Assembly (NCBI RefSeq): GCF_002022275.1
Contig: NZ_MSDF01000001.1
Coordinates: 186,001 to 250,000, forward strand
Reading direction: 5' to 3'
DNA: 64,000 nucleotides
DNA from: Pseudomonas fluorescens
Lineage (GTDB): Bacteria; Pseudomonadota; Gammaproteobacteria; Pseudomonadales; Pseudomonadaceae
In this document: piece by piece, positions 1 through 8,342 of the stretch
Layout: the number at the start of each line of letters is the position of its first letter
Numbering within the stretch: position 1 is the first letter of the stretch
The notes under the pieces: generated by a model
What the model saw: the letters and a program-made list of their open reading frames with translations, nothing else
What the model was told of the DNA's origin: nothing
Databases searched by the model: none
Program-made: the position numbers and the translations under genes

Positions 1-846
1 GCAAGCGTGCGCACATTCGACGGCCAGGGCTTTGTACTGCTAGCGAGCGCCTGCGTGGCCCTGCTCTGCGGGCTAGAGTGGCTGGGTAATCAGACCAGTG
101 AAACGCTGATCCCCGGGTTTGCGTTGGTGGCAACGGGCACATTACTGGCAGTGTGGGCCGTGCATCATTGCAGACGGCATCCCGACCCCTTGCTGCCACT
201 TCAGACGCTGTCCATCAATACCTTCCGGGTAAGTATTTTGGGCGGATCGCTTTTCCGTCTGGCCATCAGTGCCCTGCCGTTTTTACTGCCCTTGTTGTTT
301 CAAGTCGGCTTTGGCCTGTCGCCGGTAGATGCGGGGTTACTGGTGCTGGCGGTATTTGCCGGCAACCTGGCGATGAAGCCATTTACTACGCCGATCATGC
401 AGCGCTTCGGGTTTCGAACGGTATTGCTGGTGAATGGCGCACTGGGTATCGCACTGGTGGCGGCCTGCGCGTTGTTCACCGTCCAAACGCCGTTCACGGT
501 GATTGCGGCAGTGCTGTTTGTGGGAGGGTTGTCGCGCTCGATGCAGTTCACCTGCTACAACTCGATCGGCTTTGCGGATGTGCCCAAAGCGCAAATGAGC
601 GAGGCATCGGCGTTGTTCAGCATGGCATTCCAATTGGCCATGGGCCTGGGGGTGTCGATTGCGGCGCTGCTGTTGCGGGCCTCCATGGCCGCGCAGGGTC
701 ATGACGTGCAGGCGAGTGCTGCGGATTTTCGGGTGGCGTTTGTAGGCGTTGCCCTGCTCGGTATTTTAGGGTTGTTCGACGTGTACCGCCTTCCCGCCGG
801 GGCCGGAGAAAGCGTGCTCAACCGCTCTAAACAGGCGAGACCGTGA
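1..846 (+). CDS. MFS exporter of the DHA2 (EmrB/QacA) type, 3' part only
   Basis: The gene enters from the left edge, so the N-terminal half is missing; the frame is open from the first bases. About 280 residues are visible, forming six to seven hydrophobic segments with short loops, as in the C-terminal half of a 14-helix DHA2 drug/proton antiporter of the inner membrane. The loop around residues 105-135 (LSPVDAGLLVL, then MKPFTTPIMQRFGFR) matches the second-half signature of EmrB-like proteins. Substrate cannot be told. The C-terminus is short and hydrophilic and the gene ends in TGA. Family assignment is good; the missing start prevents any statement about partners or regulation. Confidence 0.85.
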   Translation, partial: ASVRTFDGQGFVLLASACVALLCGLEWLGNQTSETLIPGFALVATGTLLAVWAVHHCRRHPDPLLPLQTLSINTFRVSILGGSLFRLAISALPFLLPLLFQVGFGLSPVDAGLLVLAVFAGNLAMKPFTTPIMQRFGFRTVLLVNGALGIALVAACALFTVQTPFTVIAAVLFVGGLSRSMQFTCYNSIGFADVPKAQMSEASALFSMAFQLAMGLGVSIAALLLRASMAAQGHDVQASAADFRVAFVGVALLGILGLFDVYRLPAGAGESVLNRSKQARP

Positions 847-937
847 AGAATCCTGTTCCACATCTATACTCAAGACAGCCACTGCGCGTTCCCGCGCAGC
901 GCTGACGGCACTTCTGCCGATAAAGAGGGTAGCCACT

Positions 938-1042
938 ATGTACGCCGGACAAATGGGCATGGCGACAACAAATGGTGAAATACGCTGCCAGATGGTGGTT
1001 CAAATCATCTGTTTGCTCTCGGTGGCTACGCTGTTCTGCTGA
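938..1042 (+). CDS. possible 34-residue small ORF in a leader-like stretch
   Basis: An ATG follows a purine-rich AAGAGGG about 10 bases upstream and opens 34 codons ending in TGA. The peptide starts MYAGQMGMATTNGE and ends in a hydrophobic stretch (VVQIICLLSVATLFC), so it could be a tiny membrane or leader peptide. I do not recognise it. It lies between the exporter and a convergent acyltransferase, with no downstream gene on the same strand to regulate. Chance ORFs of this length are common; the ribosome-binding site and hydrophobic tail are the only support. Confidence 0.3.
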   Translation: MYAGQMGMATTNGEIRCQMVVQIICLLSVATLFC

Positions 1043-1283
1043 CGCATCCGCGTCGCCTGCCCGTCAACATCAACCGCTGGAGCGCAGGCGGCGGACGACA
1101 TCGCTCTCAACTTGCTACCCCTGGTGTGCGTTAAATAATCTGCCGTAAGAGCTTTAAAAGCCGCACCCTATCTATGCAAGGTGGGTGATATGACGGCAGG
1201 CGACCAGTTCTTGGTCGCAAGCGTGGGCCCGAGCAGATCTACAACCAAGCGCGATATTAAGCCCATCATACGGCGCTGATGAT
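1043..1283 (+). other. gene-free stretch with a foldable segment (possible orphan leader)
   Basis: No ORF of interest. Bases 1142-1146 (GCCGT) can pair with 1193-1197 (ACGGC), enclosing a CACCC/GGGTG stem (1164-1168 with 1183-1187). A separate perfect hairpin CGACCA/TGGTCG lies at 1201-1217. The strand is a guess. It does not match a riboswitch class that I can name from memory. Together with the small ORF just upstream it resembles a 5' leader whose downstream gene is absent, but this is inference. Confidence 0.25.
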
Positions 1284-2408
1284 TTAGGCCGCCTCCCCTC
1301 TTTTCGCCAGCCTGATCACAGACTGCAAACCAGCCTGCATAACAACTTTATTTTCAACCCATCGACTCAGCAACCAAGAAATAACTATAGAAACCATGAT
1401 GGTTACTGCACTTACAGCCAACGACCTCGACAGAGACGAATATATGTATTCCTGAGAAACACCAAGAACAAACAACATGACAGGAAAGTGAATGACGTAG
1501 AGGGTATATGAGTAACTAGCGTGCGTGTGCAAACGCTTTGTAAACCGAACTTCACCCCCAAAAATCAGAGCAAGAAAGCAGGCAAACCACAACCCCGAGG
1601 CCAGCCTGAAGATATTAATCCTCTCATAAATCACTTCATTACCTGACGGCTGATTAAACATCGAGTACACAATAGATGCAGCAACAGCAATGCTTAACAC
1701 CGCAAAAGCCCAGCCAAATATTTTATTATTCATTCGAGGATTATGCTGGTGGATCATGGCTAAACCAAACCCGGAAAACCAGACTGGAGCAAGCAGATAA
1801 AATAAACTGCTTTTGTGCGTAACATAAACCGTTACCACTAACAAGAAAACTGACAAAAATTTTCGACCAGGCCACAAAAAAAACCCAGCAGCCATTACAT
1901 AATACCACGCCTCAAGGGACAGACTCCAAAGGGGGCTATTTGCCAATGGATTTTCGACTATTAAGCCGTTAAGGAATGTTAAGGCCCCCCATACATCACG
2001 CCAAGACGTAACGAATTCAGTGCGTACAAAATCCACATTGTCTATTATTAGCAGCGACCCAGTACCTGAAGGAAAAAAGTGCGGTGCTATTAACGCAAGA
2101 AGCACCATTAAAACTAACGCGACAATCAGAGGGGGATACAGCCGCAGAGCTCGATCCACCGCATACTCTCCGACATTAAACACAGAATTTCTTGAGACGT
2201 TGTTGCACACGGACTTACCAATTAGAAAACCGCTCAACACGAAAAAAGCCATCACTGCAAACTGCGACAACAGTACAATCAGGGTAAACCATGAATTAAG
2301 TGTAGGAAGAAGAAGCGTCTGATAGGTATGCCCAAATAGCACAGCGAATGCTGCTAACGCCCTAATGGAATCAAGCTGCTGCGATTGATCCAGAGTCATA
2401 CGTGACAT
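1284..2408 (-). CDS. membrane acyltransferase of the acyltransferase-3 family
   Basis: A 374-residue integral membrane protein with about ten hydrophobic segments. The N-terminal motif (residues 10-30, SIRALAAFAVLFGHT) contains the conserved Arg and His of acyltransferase-3 (OafA/NodX-like) proteins, which transfer acyl, often acetyl, groups to cell-surface polysaccharides. It is the second gene of a pair: the upstream neighbour on the same strand ends 53 bases before it. Base composition is much richer in A+T than the core genes and rare codons such as ATA are frequent, which suggests acquisition. The acceptor sugar cannot be inferred; O-antigen or exopolysaccharide is most likely. Confidence 0.85.
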   Translation of the reverse strand: MSRMTLDQSQQLDSIRALAAFAVLFGHTYQTLLLPTLNSWFTLIVLLSQFAVMAFFVLSGFLIGKSVCNNVSRNSVFNVGEYAVDRALRLYPPLIVALVLMVLLALIAPHFFPSGTGSLLIIDNVDFVRTEFVTSWRDVWGALTFLNGLIVENPLANSPLWSLSLEAWYYVMAAGFFLWPGRKFLSVFLLVVTVYVTHKSSLFYLLAPVWFSGFGLAMIHQHNPRMNNKIFGWAFAVLSIAVAASIVYSMFNQPSGNEVIYERINIFRLASGLWFACFLALIFGGEVRFTKRLHTHASYSYTLYVIHFPVMLFVLGVSQEYIYSSLSRSLAVSAVTIMVSIVISWLLSRWVENKVVMQAGLQSVIRLAKRGEAA

Positions 2409-2461
2409 ACCGCACCCTTAAGTTTATTTTTAGAATCATAGCTTTTCTATCGTCAACCGCT

Positions 2462-3598
2462 TTATTTGGCAGGATCAGAGGGTATTGCCGGCGTAGACTT
2501 TGTCATGCGACTACCTTCCAGCCTATCTATTAGCTTGCGCCCCGCAGCGATGCCGGGCTTCTCAATGTGCTTATAGGTAAACCATGAAATACAGGCCGTC
2601 ACAGATACAACAAGCAAAAAGAATGCGAGGCTATTCAAATCACCATCACCGAAAAAAGCGACTACCTTTTCATTAGCCAGTAATGTTAGAACTGCAATAT
2701 GCACCAAGTACATACTAAAACTCAGCCTACCAAGAAAAACAGTGAGACGATTTACGAATATCTTCCATGGATGGTAGGCCAGAAAAATTGAAAATATGGC
2801 AAACATGCCACCCGCTATTACATGATGCAATATAAAGGACTGGTGCGGATTCCAAAACTCAACTGACAAAGCAAGAAACGTGACCCCACCCAGTAGTGCA
2901 ACCTTTAAATTGACAGCCTTGTTTTTAGCCAAAAACATATAAGCCATAATACCCATTATGAATACTGGAAGCTGGCTAAAAAAATTAAAGAACGCAAATC
3001 GATCGATAAGATACTTTTGATTATCATTATAAGAAAAAATATACGATGATACCGGGGCATTATATTGCTGCAGGAAAACACACATTATAAGGAGTATCAG
3101 AAAATAGTAAAATTTCTTAATACACATTAGAAAAGGAAACACCAGATAAAACGTCATCTCGACGGCAACAGACCAGCCACCCGGGACTACAGAGTTTATA
3201 GTCTCAGGATGGAACCCATGCAGAAACAATGCGGTAGCAGGGACAAACCACCAGCTAATCCCATTGGGCGAAAAATACGATGCTTTCGTGCCATTCAGGA
3301 TGAGAAATAAAGCAATCGCCAAATAAAACATCGGCGCGATTCTGAAAACACGCCTCAAGTAGAAGTTACGAACCTGGTGCAACTCGTTACTTTTCCGAGC
3401 AGCCCAAGACATGCACAGTGTTATGGCACTGGCAATGTAGAAAAACTGAACCCCGCTCGCCCCCTCATTCATTATTGCCGATAGCCATGAGGTGTCCGGC
3501 TTCACGTGCTGAGAGGAGTGAACAAGAATAACTAAAATTATTGCCAATCCTCGAACAGCATCAATGTAGTCATATTTTTTTATAGATTTTTCTGGCAT
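2462..3598 (-). CDS. membrane acyltransferase of the acyltransferase-3 family
   Basis: A 378-residue multi-pass protein, first gene of the pair. The N-terminal motif YIDAVRGLAIILVILVHSSQ carries the family's conserved Arg and His; about ten transmembrane stretches follow, and a basic cytoplasmic tail closes the protein. It is distinct in sequence from its neighbour, so the two are not a recent duplication. Strong A+T bias as in the neighbour. The start lies near a decayed integrase and a tRNA, so both acyltransferases are plausible cargo of an old island, perhaps changing surface-polysaccharide acetylation. Confidence 0.85.
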   Translation of the reverse strand: MPEKSIKKYDYIDAVRGLAIILVILVHSSQHVKPDTSWLSAIMNEGASGVQFFYIASAITLCMSWAARKSNELHQVRNFYLRRVFRIAPMFYLAIALFLILNGTKASYFSPNGISWWFVPATALFLHGFHPETINSVVPGGWSVAVEMTFYLVFPFLMCIKKFYYFLILLIMCVFLQQYNAPVSSYIFSYNDNQKYLIDRFAFFNFFSQLPVFIMGIMAYMFLAKNKAVNLKVALLGGVTFLALSVEFWNPHQSFILHHVIAGGMFAIFSIFLAYHPWKIFVNRLTVFLGRLSFSMYLVHIAVLTLLANEKVVAFFGDGDLNSLAFFLLVVSVTACISWFTYKHIEKPGIAAGRKLIDRLEGSRMTKSTPAIPSDPAK

Positions 3599-3676
3599 TT
3601 AAGCGGCTCACAGTCGATAAGATCGCGTTGCGATTATCCACAGAAAGAGCTGTTTTAGCCAGAATATGGGAAGAAA

Positions 3677-3910
3677 GTGGCAGGACCTCAAACGTGCCCT
3701 ACGCACCATTTGCCGACCGGCGAGGAACGACCCACTTTTCACGAGACCCACGCTTTGGGTGCCTGGCTGTATGAGCAGCAGAAATTCCCACAGGAATACA
3801 TCCAGGCGCTAATGGGTCATGCGGACGAGAAGATGACGAAGCACTATCAAGAGGGGCACAACGAAAAGAAGATCGAGTACTTTGAGGTTGGCGCCGAACT
3901 GGCGTTTTGA
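3677..3910 (+). pseudogene. C-terminal remnant of a phage-type tyrosine integrase
   Basis: About 60 residues match the end of phage-type integrases: RPTFHETHALGAWLY, then ALMGHADEKMTKHYQ with the GH pair and the nucleophile-type Tyr. The usual HExR motif here reads HETH, so the second catalytic Arg is lost; the N-terminal three quarters of the protein are absent and upstream bases show no integrase sequence in any frame. The fragment points towards the 3' end of the tRNA-Val gene, the usual arrangement for an element integrated at a tRNA. Clearly non-functional. Confidence 0.75.
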
Positions 3911-3949
3911 GATGGGAGTTTCGCAAAAGTTTTGCAAATCGCAGACAAC

Positions 3950-3978
3950 AAAAAAGGGCCCACCTTTCGGTGAGCCCT
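3950..3978 (-). terminator. rho-independent terminator of the tRNA-Val gene
   Basis: Reading leftward, GGGCTCACC-GAAA-GGTGGGCCC forms a near-perfect stem and is followed by a run of six T. It lies 31 bases beyond the tRNA 3' end. Confidence 0.8.
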
Positions 3979-4008
3979 TCTAGACCGCCCAGCAGAGCGG
4001 ATTTTATT

Positions 4009-4085
4009 TGGTAGGCGCGATTGGACTCGAACCAACGACCCCCACCATGTCAAGGTGGTGCTCTAACCAACTGAGCTACGTGCCT
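4009..4085 (-). tRNA. tRNA-Val(GAC)
   Basis: A cloverleaf with encoded CCA; the anticodon loop TTGACAT sits on a CCACC/GGTGG stem, giving anticodon GAC. The T arm (GTTGG-TTCGAGT-CCAAT) and D arm are normal. The acceptor stem AGGCACG/CGCGCCT contains an A5-C68 mismatch; the other six pairs are canonical. The mismatch lies in the 3' half, where integrative elements recombine, and a decayed integrase sits just downstream. Confidence 0.92.
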
Positions 4086-4269
4086 GCTGTGAGGCGGCAT
4101 TCTACGGAATTCCGGAGGGGTGTCAACATCTTTTTTGCAGCTAACCCTATGAATATGCGAATTATTTATTTGCGGCAGGCACGCTCGTGAATTTCGGGTG
4201 GCTGGCAGGCAATTTTCAACTGAGGTAGGATCGCGGCACTCGTAAAAAATATAAAACAGAGGTTCCAGG

Positions 4270-5553
4270 ATGGCGAACACCCCCTACCCCCAGTCGTATT
4301 ACGCCGCGTCCGCGAATGCAGTCCCGCCTCGCCCGACGCTGCAAGGCGACGTCGAAACCGATGTGTGCGTGATCGGTGCCGGCTACACCGGCCTTTCCAG
4401 TGCGCTGTTTCTTCTGGAACACGGTTTTCGCGTGACGGTCCTGGAAGCCGCCAAGGTCGGGTTCGGCGCTTCGGGCCGCAATGGCGGGCAGATCGTCAAC
4501 AGCTACAGCCGCGACATCGATGTGATTGAGCGCAGCGTCGGCCCACAGCAGGCGCAGCTGCTGGGAAATATGGCGTTCGAAGGCGGCAAGATCATCCGCG
4601 AGCGAGTGGCCAAGTATCAGATCCAGTGCGACCTGAAAGACGGCGGTGTGTTCGCCGCCCTTAACAGCAAGCACATGGGCCACCTGGAGTCGCAAAAGCG
4701 CCTGTGGGAACGCTACGGCCACACGCAGCTGGAGTTGCTTGACGAGCGCCGTATTCGTGAAGTGGTAGCCTGTGACAACTATGTCGGCGGCTTGCTGGAC
4801 ATGAGTGGCGGGCATATTCACCCGCTCAACCTTGCGTTGGGCGAAGCGGCGGCGGTGGAATCACTGGGCGGCACGATCTACGAGCAATCGGCGGCCGTGC
4901 GCATCGAACGCGGCGCCAACCCGGTGGTGCACACCGCAGAAGGCAAGGTCAGGGCCAAGTTCATCATCGTCGCAGGCAACGCTTACCTGGGGAACCTGGT
5001 GCCGGAGCTGGCAGCCAAATCGATGCCATGCGGGACGCAAGTCATCACCACTGCCCCACTGGGAGACGAGTTGGCCAAGACGTTGCTGCCGCAGGATTAC
5101 TGCGTCGAAGACTGCAACTACTTGCTCGACTACTACCGCCTCACAGGCGACAAGCGCCTGGTCTTCGGCGGCGGCGTGGTCTATGGCGCGCGGGATCCGG
5201 CAAACATCGAAGCGATCATCCGCCCGAAGATGATCAAGGCCTTCCCGCAACTCAAGGATGTGAAGATTGACTACGCCTGGACCGGCAATTTCCTGCTGAC
5301 CCTGTCGCGGCTACCGCAAGTGGGTCGCCTGGGCGACAACATCTATTACTCGCAAGGTTGCAGCGGCCACGGCGTCACGTATACGCACCTGGCAGGCAAG
5401 GTACTGGCGGAAGCGCTGAGAGGCCAGGCGGAGCGTTTTGATGCGTTTGCCGACCTGCCGCACTATCCGTTCCCGGGCGGGCAATTGTTGCGCACACCGT
5501 TTGCGGCGCTGGGGGCCTGGTATTACGGGCTACGGGATAAGTTGGGGTTCTAA
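4270..5553 (+). CDS. puuB: FAD-dependent amine oxidoreductase, gamma-glutamylputrescine oxidase type
   Basis: A 427-residue DAO-family flavoprotein. The dinucleotide-binding motif is at residues 33-50 (VIGAGYTGLSSALFLLEHG), followed by the RNGGQI segment near residue 75 that contacts FAD in this group, and a C-terminal motif GCSGHGVTYTHLAGK. Length and motifs fit PuuB, which oxidises gamma-glutamylputrescine to the aldehyde with release of ammonia and H2O2 in the cytoplasm. It stands alone; other puu genes are not adjacent. The start is preceded by AGAGGTTCCAGG. Related glycine/D-amino-acid oxidases are the main alternative. A polyamine-linked ptrR-sad pair lies 37 kb to the right in the same window. 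Confidence 0.75.
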   Translation: MANTPYPQSYYAASANAVPPRPTLQGDVETDVCVIGAGYTGLSSALFLLEHGFRVTVLEAAKVGFGASGRNGGQIVNSYSRDIDVIERSVGPQQAQLLGNMAFEGGKIIRERVAKYQIQCDLKDGGVFAALNSKHMGHLESQKRLWERYGHTQLELLDERRIREVVACDNYVGGLLDMSGGHIHPLNLALGEAAAVESLGGTIYEQSAAVRIERGANPVVHTAEGKVRAKFIIVAGNAYLGNLVPELAAKSMPCGTQVITTAPLGDELAKTLLPQDYCVEDCNYLLDYYRLTGDKRLVFGGGVVYGARDPANIEAIIRPKMIKAFPQLKDVKIDYAWTGNFLLTLSRLPQVGRLGDNIYYSQGCSGHGVTYTHLAGKVLAEALRGQAERFDAFADLPHYPFPGGQLLRTPFAALGAWYYGLRDKLGF

Positions 5554-5564
5554 CCCGGTCAAAC

Positions 5565-5653
5565 TGTGGGAGCGGGCTTGCTCGCGAATGCGGTGTATCA
5601 GACACATATTCAGTAGCTGACACACCGCATTCGCGAGCAAGCCCGCTCCCACA
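5565..5653. repeat. REP inverted pair (GTGGGAGCGGGCTTGCTCGC type)
   Basis: Two inverted copies of the REP core flank a short spacer (arms ending GCGAATGCGGTGT and ACACCGCATTCGC), forming one long hairpin. It follows the oxidoreductase stop codon and may limit read-through between it and the convergent tRNA operon. Confidence 0.9.
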
Positions 5654-5692
5654 TTATTTGACCGAGGCGACCCGAAGCCAAATCGCAGACAC

Positions 5693-5719
5693 AAAAAACC
5701 CCGGTCTTTCGACCAGGGT
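5693..5719 (-). terminator. terminator of the Val-Asp-Asp tRNA operon
   Basis: Leftward reading gives CCCTGGTC-GAAA-GACCGGGG followed by TTTTTT, directly after the last tRNA-Asp. Confidence 0.8.
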
Positions 5720-5792
5720 CTTTGCTATCGGATCAAAGAGGCTTAACGCGTTCTTTGTGCTTCAAGGCGTTCAGTGGGCCTTGAGGCAGATA

Positions 5793-5869
5793 TGGCGCAG
5801 CGGACGGGACTCGAACCCGCGACCCCCGGCGTGACAGGCCGGTATTCTAACCGACTGAACTACCGCTGC
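5793..5869 (-). tRNA. tRNA-Asp(GTC), second copy
   Basis: A 77-base tRNA with encoded CCA; the anticodon loop CTGTCAC gives GTC. The acceptor stem GCAGCGG/CCGCTGC is fully paired. Its sequence is identical to the other tRNA-Asp 105 bases upstream, so it is a tandem duplication within one operon. Confidence 0.95.
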
Positions 5870-5974
5870 GTATCGCTTGACCAGTTAAGCGTAAACCCTC
5901 AACCGTCTTTAAACATCTGATCAAGCAGCCTTGGCTGTTCAATCTCAAGCCCGAAAAATCAGACCTGGAAAATA

Positions 5975-6051
5975 TGGCGCAGCGGACGGGACTCGAACCC
6001 GCGACCCCCGGCGTGACAGGCCGGTATTCTAACCGACTGAACTACCGCTGC
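5975..6051 (-). tRNA. tRNA-Asp(GTC), first copy
   Basis: Identical in sequence to the downstream tRNA-Asp: same GTC anticodon, encoded CCA and paired GCAGCGG acceptor stem. It lies between tRNA-Val(TAC) and the second tRNA-Asp on the leftward transcript. Confidence 0.95.
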
Positions 6052-6106
6052 GCGTCGGTGCAACCTTTAACGTTGCGTCTTGCCCGAAGGCAAAACTCTC
6101 AAGAAG

Positions 6107-6182
6107 TGGTGGGTGATGACGGGATCGAACCGCCGACCCTCTGCTTGTAAGGCAGATGCTCTCCCAGCTGAGCTAATCACCC
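6107..6182 (-). tRNA. tRNA-Val(TAC)
   Basis: A 76-base tRNA starting GGGTGAT, with anticodon loop TTACAAG on a CTGC/GCAG stem (anticodon TAC) and encoded CCA. First gene of a three-tRNA leftward operon. Confidence 0.95.
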
Positions 6183-6289
6183 TTTGCTTCGTTGAGGCCG
6201 CGAAATTTACGCAGGTAGCGGACCTAAGTCAATAGCCTGCTTGAAGTTTTTCTGAAAAAGACAAAATGACTTCAAGACAGCTACCCGCC

Positions 6290-7069
6290 CTACTCGCTGT
6301 AAATCATCTTCTTGCTCATGCCACCGTCCACGACAAACTCTTGCCCGGTGACAAACCCGGCCTGGCGCGACAGCAACCACGCCACCATCGCCGCCACATC
6401 CTCCACCGTGCCTACCCTGCCCGCCGGATGCTGGGCATGATCGGCGTCGGTCAACGGCTCTGCGCGACGCGCTGCCGGGTCACGCGCATCGATCCAGCCA
6501 GGGCTGACGGCATTGACCCGCACTTCCGGCCCAAGGCTCATCGCCAAAGCGTGTGTCAGCGCCAACAGGCCACCCTTGCTCGCTGCGTAGGCCTCGGTGT
6601 CCGGTTCCGACTGACGCGCCCGGGTTGACGCCAGATTGACGATCGCCCCCGCATGAGCACGCAAATACGGCGCGCAATGCTTGGCCAACAACATCGCCCC
6701 CGTGAGGTTCACCGCCAACACACGATTCCAGTAGGCCAAATCGAGGCTTTCCAGCGTGATATTGCGCGGGTCGGCCACTGCCGCATTGCACACCAATGCA
6801 TCCAGGCGCCCGAACTGCCCAAGCACCTCGGCAACACCTTGGGCGACCTGCTTCTCGTCGGCCACGTCCATGGTGATGAACCAGGCATTTTCACCCAGCA
6901 CCTTGGACACTTTGGAACCGCGCTCGCGGTCCAGGTCAGTCAACACAACCTGCCAGCCTTCGCTGATCAGCCACGCGGCAATCCCCAGACCAATACCGCG
7001 CGCCGCACCGGTCACCAGCGCGACACGTCCGTTACTGGCCGTTGCAGCGTCCATGGACCACTCGATCAC
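6290..7069 (-). CDS. short-chain dehydrogenase/reductase, function unknown
   Basis: A classical SDR of 259 residues: the cofactor-binding [12 protein letters not shown] at residues 21-32, a CNAAVAD segment near residue 94 (equivalent to NNAG), the active-site Ser and YAASK near residue 160, and a C-terminal [11 protein letters not shown]. The Asp after the second beta strand (LTDLDRE) suggests NAD(H) preference. The GTG start overlaps the metZ stop (GTGA), so the two are translationally coupled; an ATG five codons downstream (7054) is an alternative start. The gene follows metZ in P. aeruginosa as well, but no substrate is known to me. Confidence 0.85.
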   Translation of the reverse strand: MIEWSMDAATASNGRVALVTGAARGIGLGIAAWLISEGWQVVLTDLDRERGSKVSKVLGENAWFITMDVADEKQVAQGVAEVLGQFGRLDALVCNAAVADPRNITLESLDLAYWNRVLAVNLTGAMLLAKHCAPYLRAHAGAIVNLASTRARQSEPDTEAYAASKGGLLALTHALAMSLGPEVRVNAVSPGWIDARDPAARRAEPLTDADHAQHPAGRVGTVEDVAAMVAWLLSRQAGFVTGQEFVVDGGMSKKMIYSE

Positions 7070-8277
7070 AAGGCTGCCAGCCCGCGAGCCAGGTCAGCCT
7101 GCAAGTCAGCCACGTCTTCCAGGCCTACGGCGATGCGGATCAGGCTGTCACGAATACCGGCGGCTTCACGCTCTTGCGGCGCCAAACGACCGTGGGACGT
7201 GGTGCTTGGGTGGGTAATGGTAGTTTTGCTGTCACCCAGGTTGGCAGTGATGGAGATAAGGCGCGTCGCATCGATAAAGCGCCACGCCCCTTCTTTGCCA
7301 CCCTTCACTTCAAAGCTCACCACCGCACCGAAACCACGCTGCTGGCGCTGGGCCAATGCGTGCTGCGGATGGCTCTTGAGGCCGGCGTAGTGCACCTTCT
7401 CGATACCGTCCTGCTGCTCCAGCCACTCGGCCAGGGCCTGGGCATTGGCGCAATGCGCCTTCATGCGCAGGCTGAGAGTTTCCAGGCCTTTGAGGAAGAT
7501 CCAGGCGTTGAACGGGCTCAGGGTCGGCCCGGCGGTGCGCAGGAAGCCGACGATTTCTTTCATTTGCTCACTGCGCCCGGCAACCACACCGCCCATGCAA
7601 CGGCCCTGGCCGTCGATGAACTTGGTGGCCGAGTGCACGACGATGTCCGCGCCCAGCTTCAACGGCTGCTGCAACGCAGGCGTGCAGAAGCAGTTATCCA
7701 CTACCAGCATGGTGCCCTTGGCGTGCGCCACTTCGGACAGTGCGGCGATATCCACCAGTTCAGCGAGCGGGTTGGAGGGCGACTCGACGAACAGCAGTTT
7801 GGTATTGGCCTTGATCGCCGCGTCCCAGCCGGACAGGTCCGCCAAAGGTACGTAGTCCACTTCAATGCCAAAGCGCTTGAAGTACTTCTCGAACAGGCTG
7901 ATGGTCGAACCGAACACGCTGCGCGACACCAACACATGGTCGCCAGCGCTGCACAGGCTCATCACCACCGCCAGGATCGCCGCCATGCCGGTCGCCGTCG
8001 CCACCGCCTGCTCAGCACCTTCCAGCGCCGCGATACGCTCTTCGAAGGCGCGCACAGTCGGGTTGGTGTAGCGCGAATACACATTGCCCGGCACCTCACC
8101 GGCAAACCGTGCAGCGGCGTCAGCAGCGGTGCGGAACACGTAGCTGGAGGTGAAGAACATCGGGTCACCGTGCTCCCCTTCCGGGGTACGGTGCTGGCCG
8201 GCGCGCACAGCCAGGGTATCGAAAGCTACGCCATCGAGGTCGCTGTCCAAACGACCGGCATCCCATTCCTGACTCAT
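7066..8277 (-). CDS. metZ: O-succinylhomoserine sulfhydrylase
   Basis: A 403-residue PLP enzyme of the Cys/Met metabolism family. It makes homocysteine from O-succinylhomoserine and sulfide, the direct sulfhydrylation route of Pseudomonas methionine synthesis. Visible features are the N-terminal YSRYTNPT phosphate-binding tyrosine segment (about residue 68), [14 protein letters not shown], the PLP lysine in [11 protein letters not shown] (about residue 205) and the C-terminal [11 protein letters not shown]. The start has a good AAGGAG. purF lies upstream and the SDR gene overlaps downstream, the usual Pseudomonas order. MetB (cystathionine synthase) is the nearest alternative, but this order and sequence favour MetZ. 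Confidence 0.93.
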   Translation of the reverse strand: MSQEWDAGRLDSDLDGVAFDTLAVRAGQHRTPEGEHGDPMFFTSSYVFRTAADAAARFAGEVPGNVYSRYTNPTVRAFEERIAALEGAEQAVATATGMAAILAVVMSLCSAGDHVLVSRSVFGSTISLFEKYFKRFGIEVDYVPLADLSGWDAAIKANTKLLFVESPSNPLAELVDIAALSEVAHAKGTMLVVDNCFCTPALQQPLKLGADIVVHSATKFIDGQGRCMGGVVAGRSEQMKEIVGFLRTAGPTLSPFNAWIFLKGLETLSLRMKAHCANAQALAEWLEQQDGIEKVHYAGLKSHPQHALAQRQQRGFGAVVSFEVKGGKEGAWRFIDATRLISITANLGDSKTTITHPSTTSHGRLAPQEREAAGIRDSLIRIAVGLEDVADLQADLARGLAAL

Positions 8278-8310
8278 GCTGCGACTCCTTACTCAATTCT
8301 TTATTTAAGA

Positions 8311-8337
8311 TACAAAACCGGCCCCTCAGGGCCGGTC
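8311..8337 (-). terminator. hairpin terminator between purF and metZ
   Basis: Leftward reading gives ACCGGCCC-TGAG-GGGCCGGT followed by TTTGTATC, just after the purF stop. The T run is short, so partial read-through into metZ is possible. Confidence 0.65.
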
Positions 8338-8342
8338 GTTAC

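Noticed and set aside
5565..5653. REP pairs considered as insertion-sequence ends
   Set aside because: They have no transposase gene, no target duplication and recur as short intergenic hairpins throughout the window.
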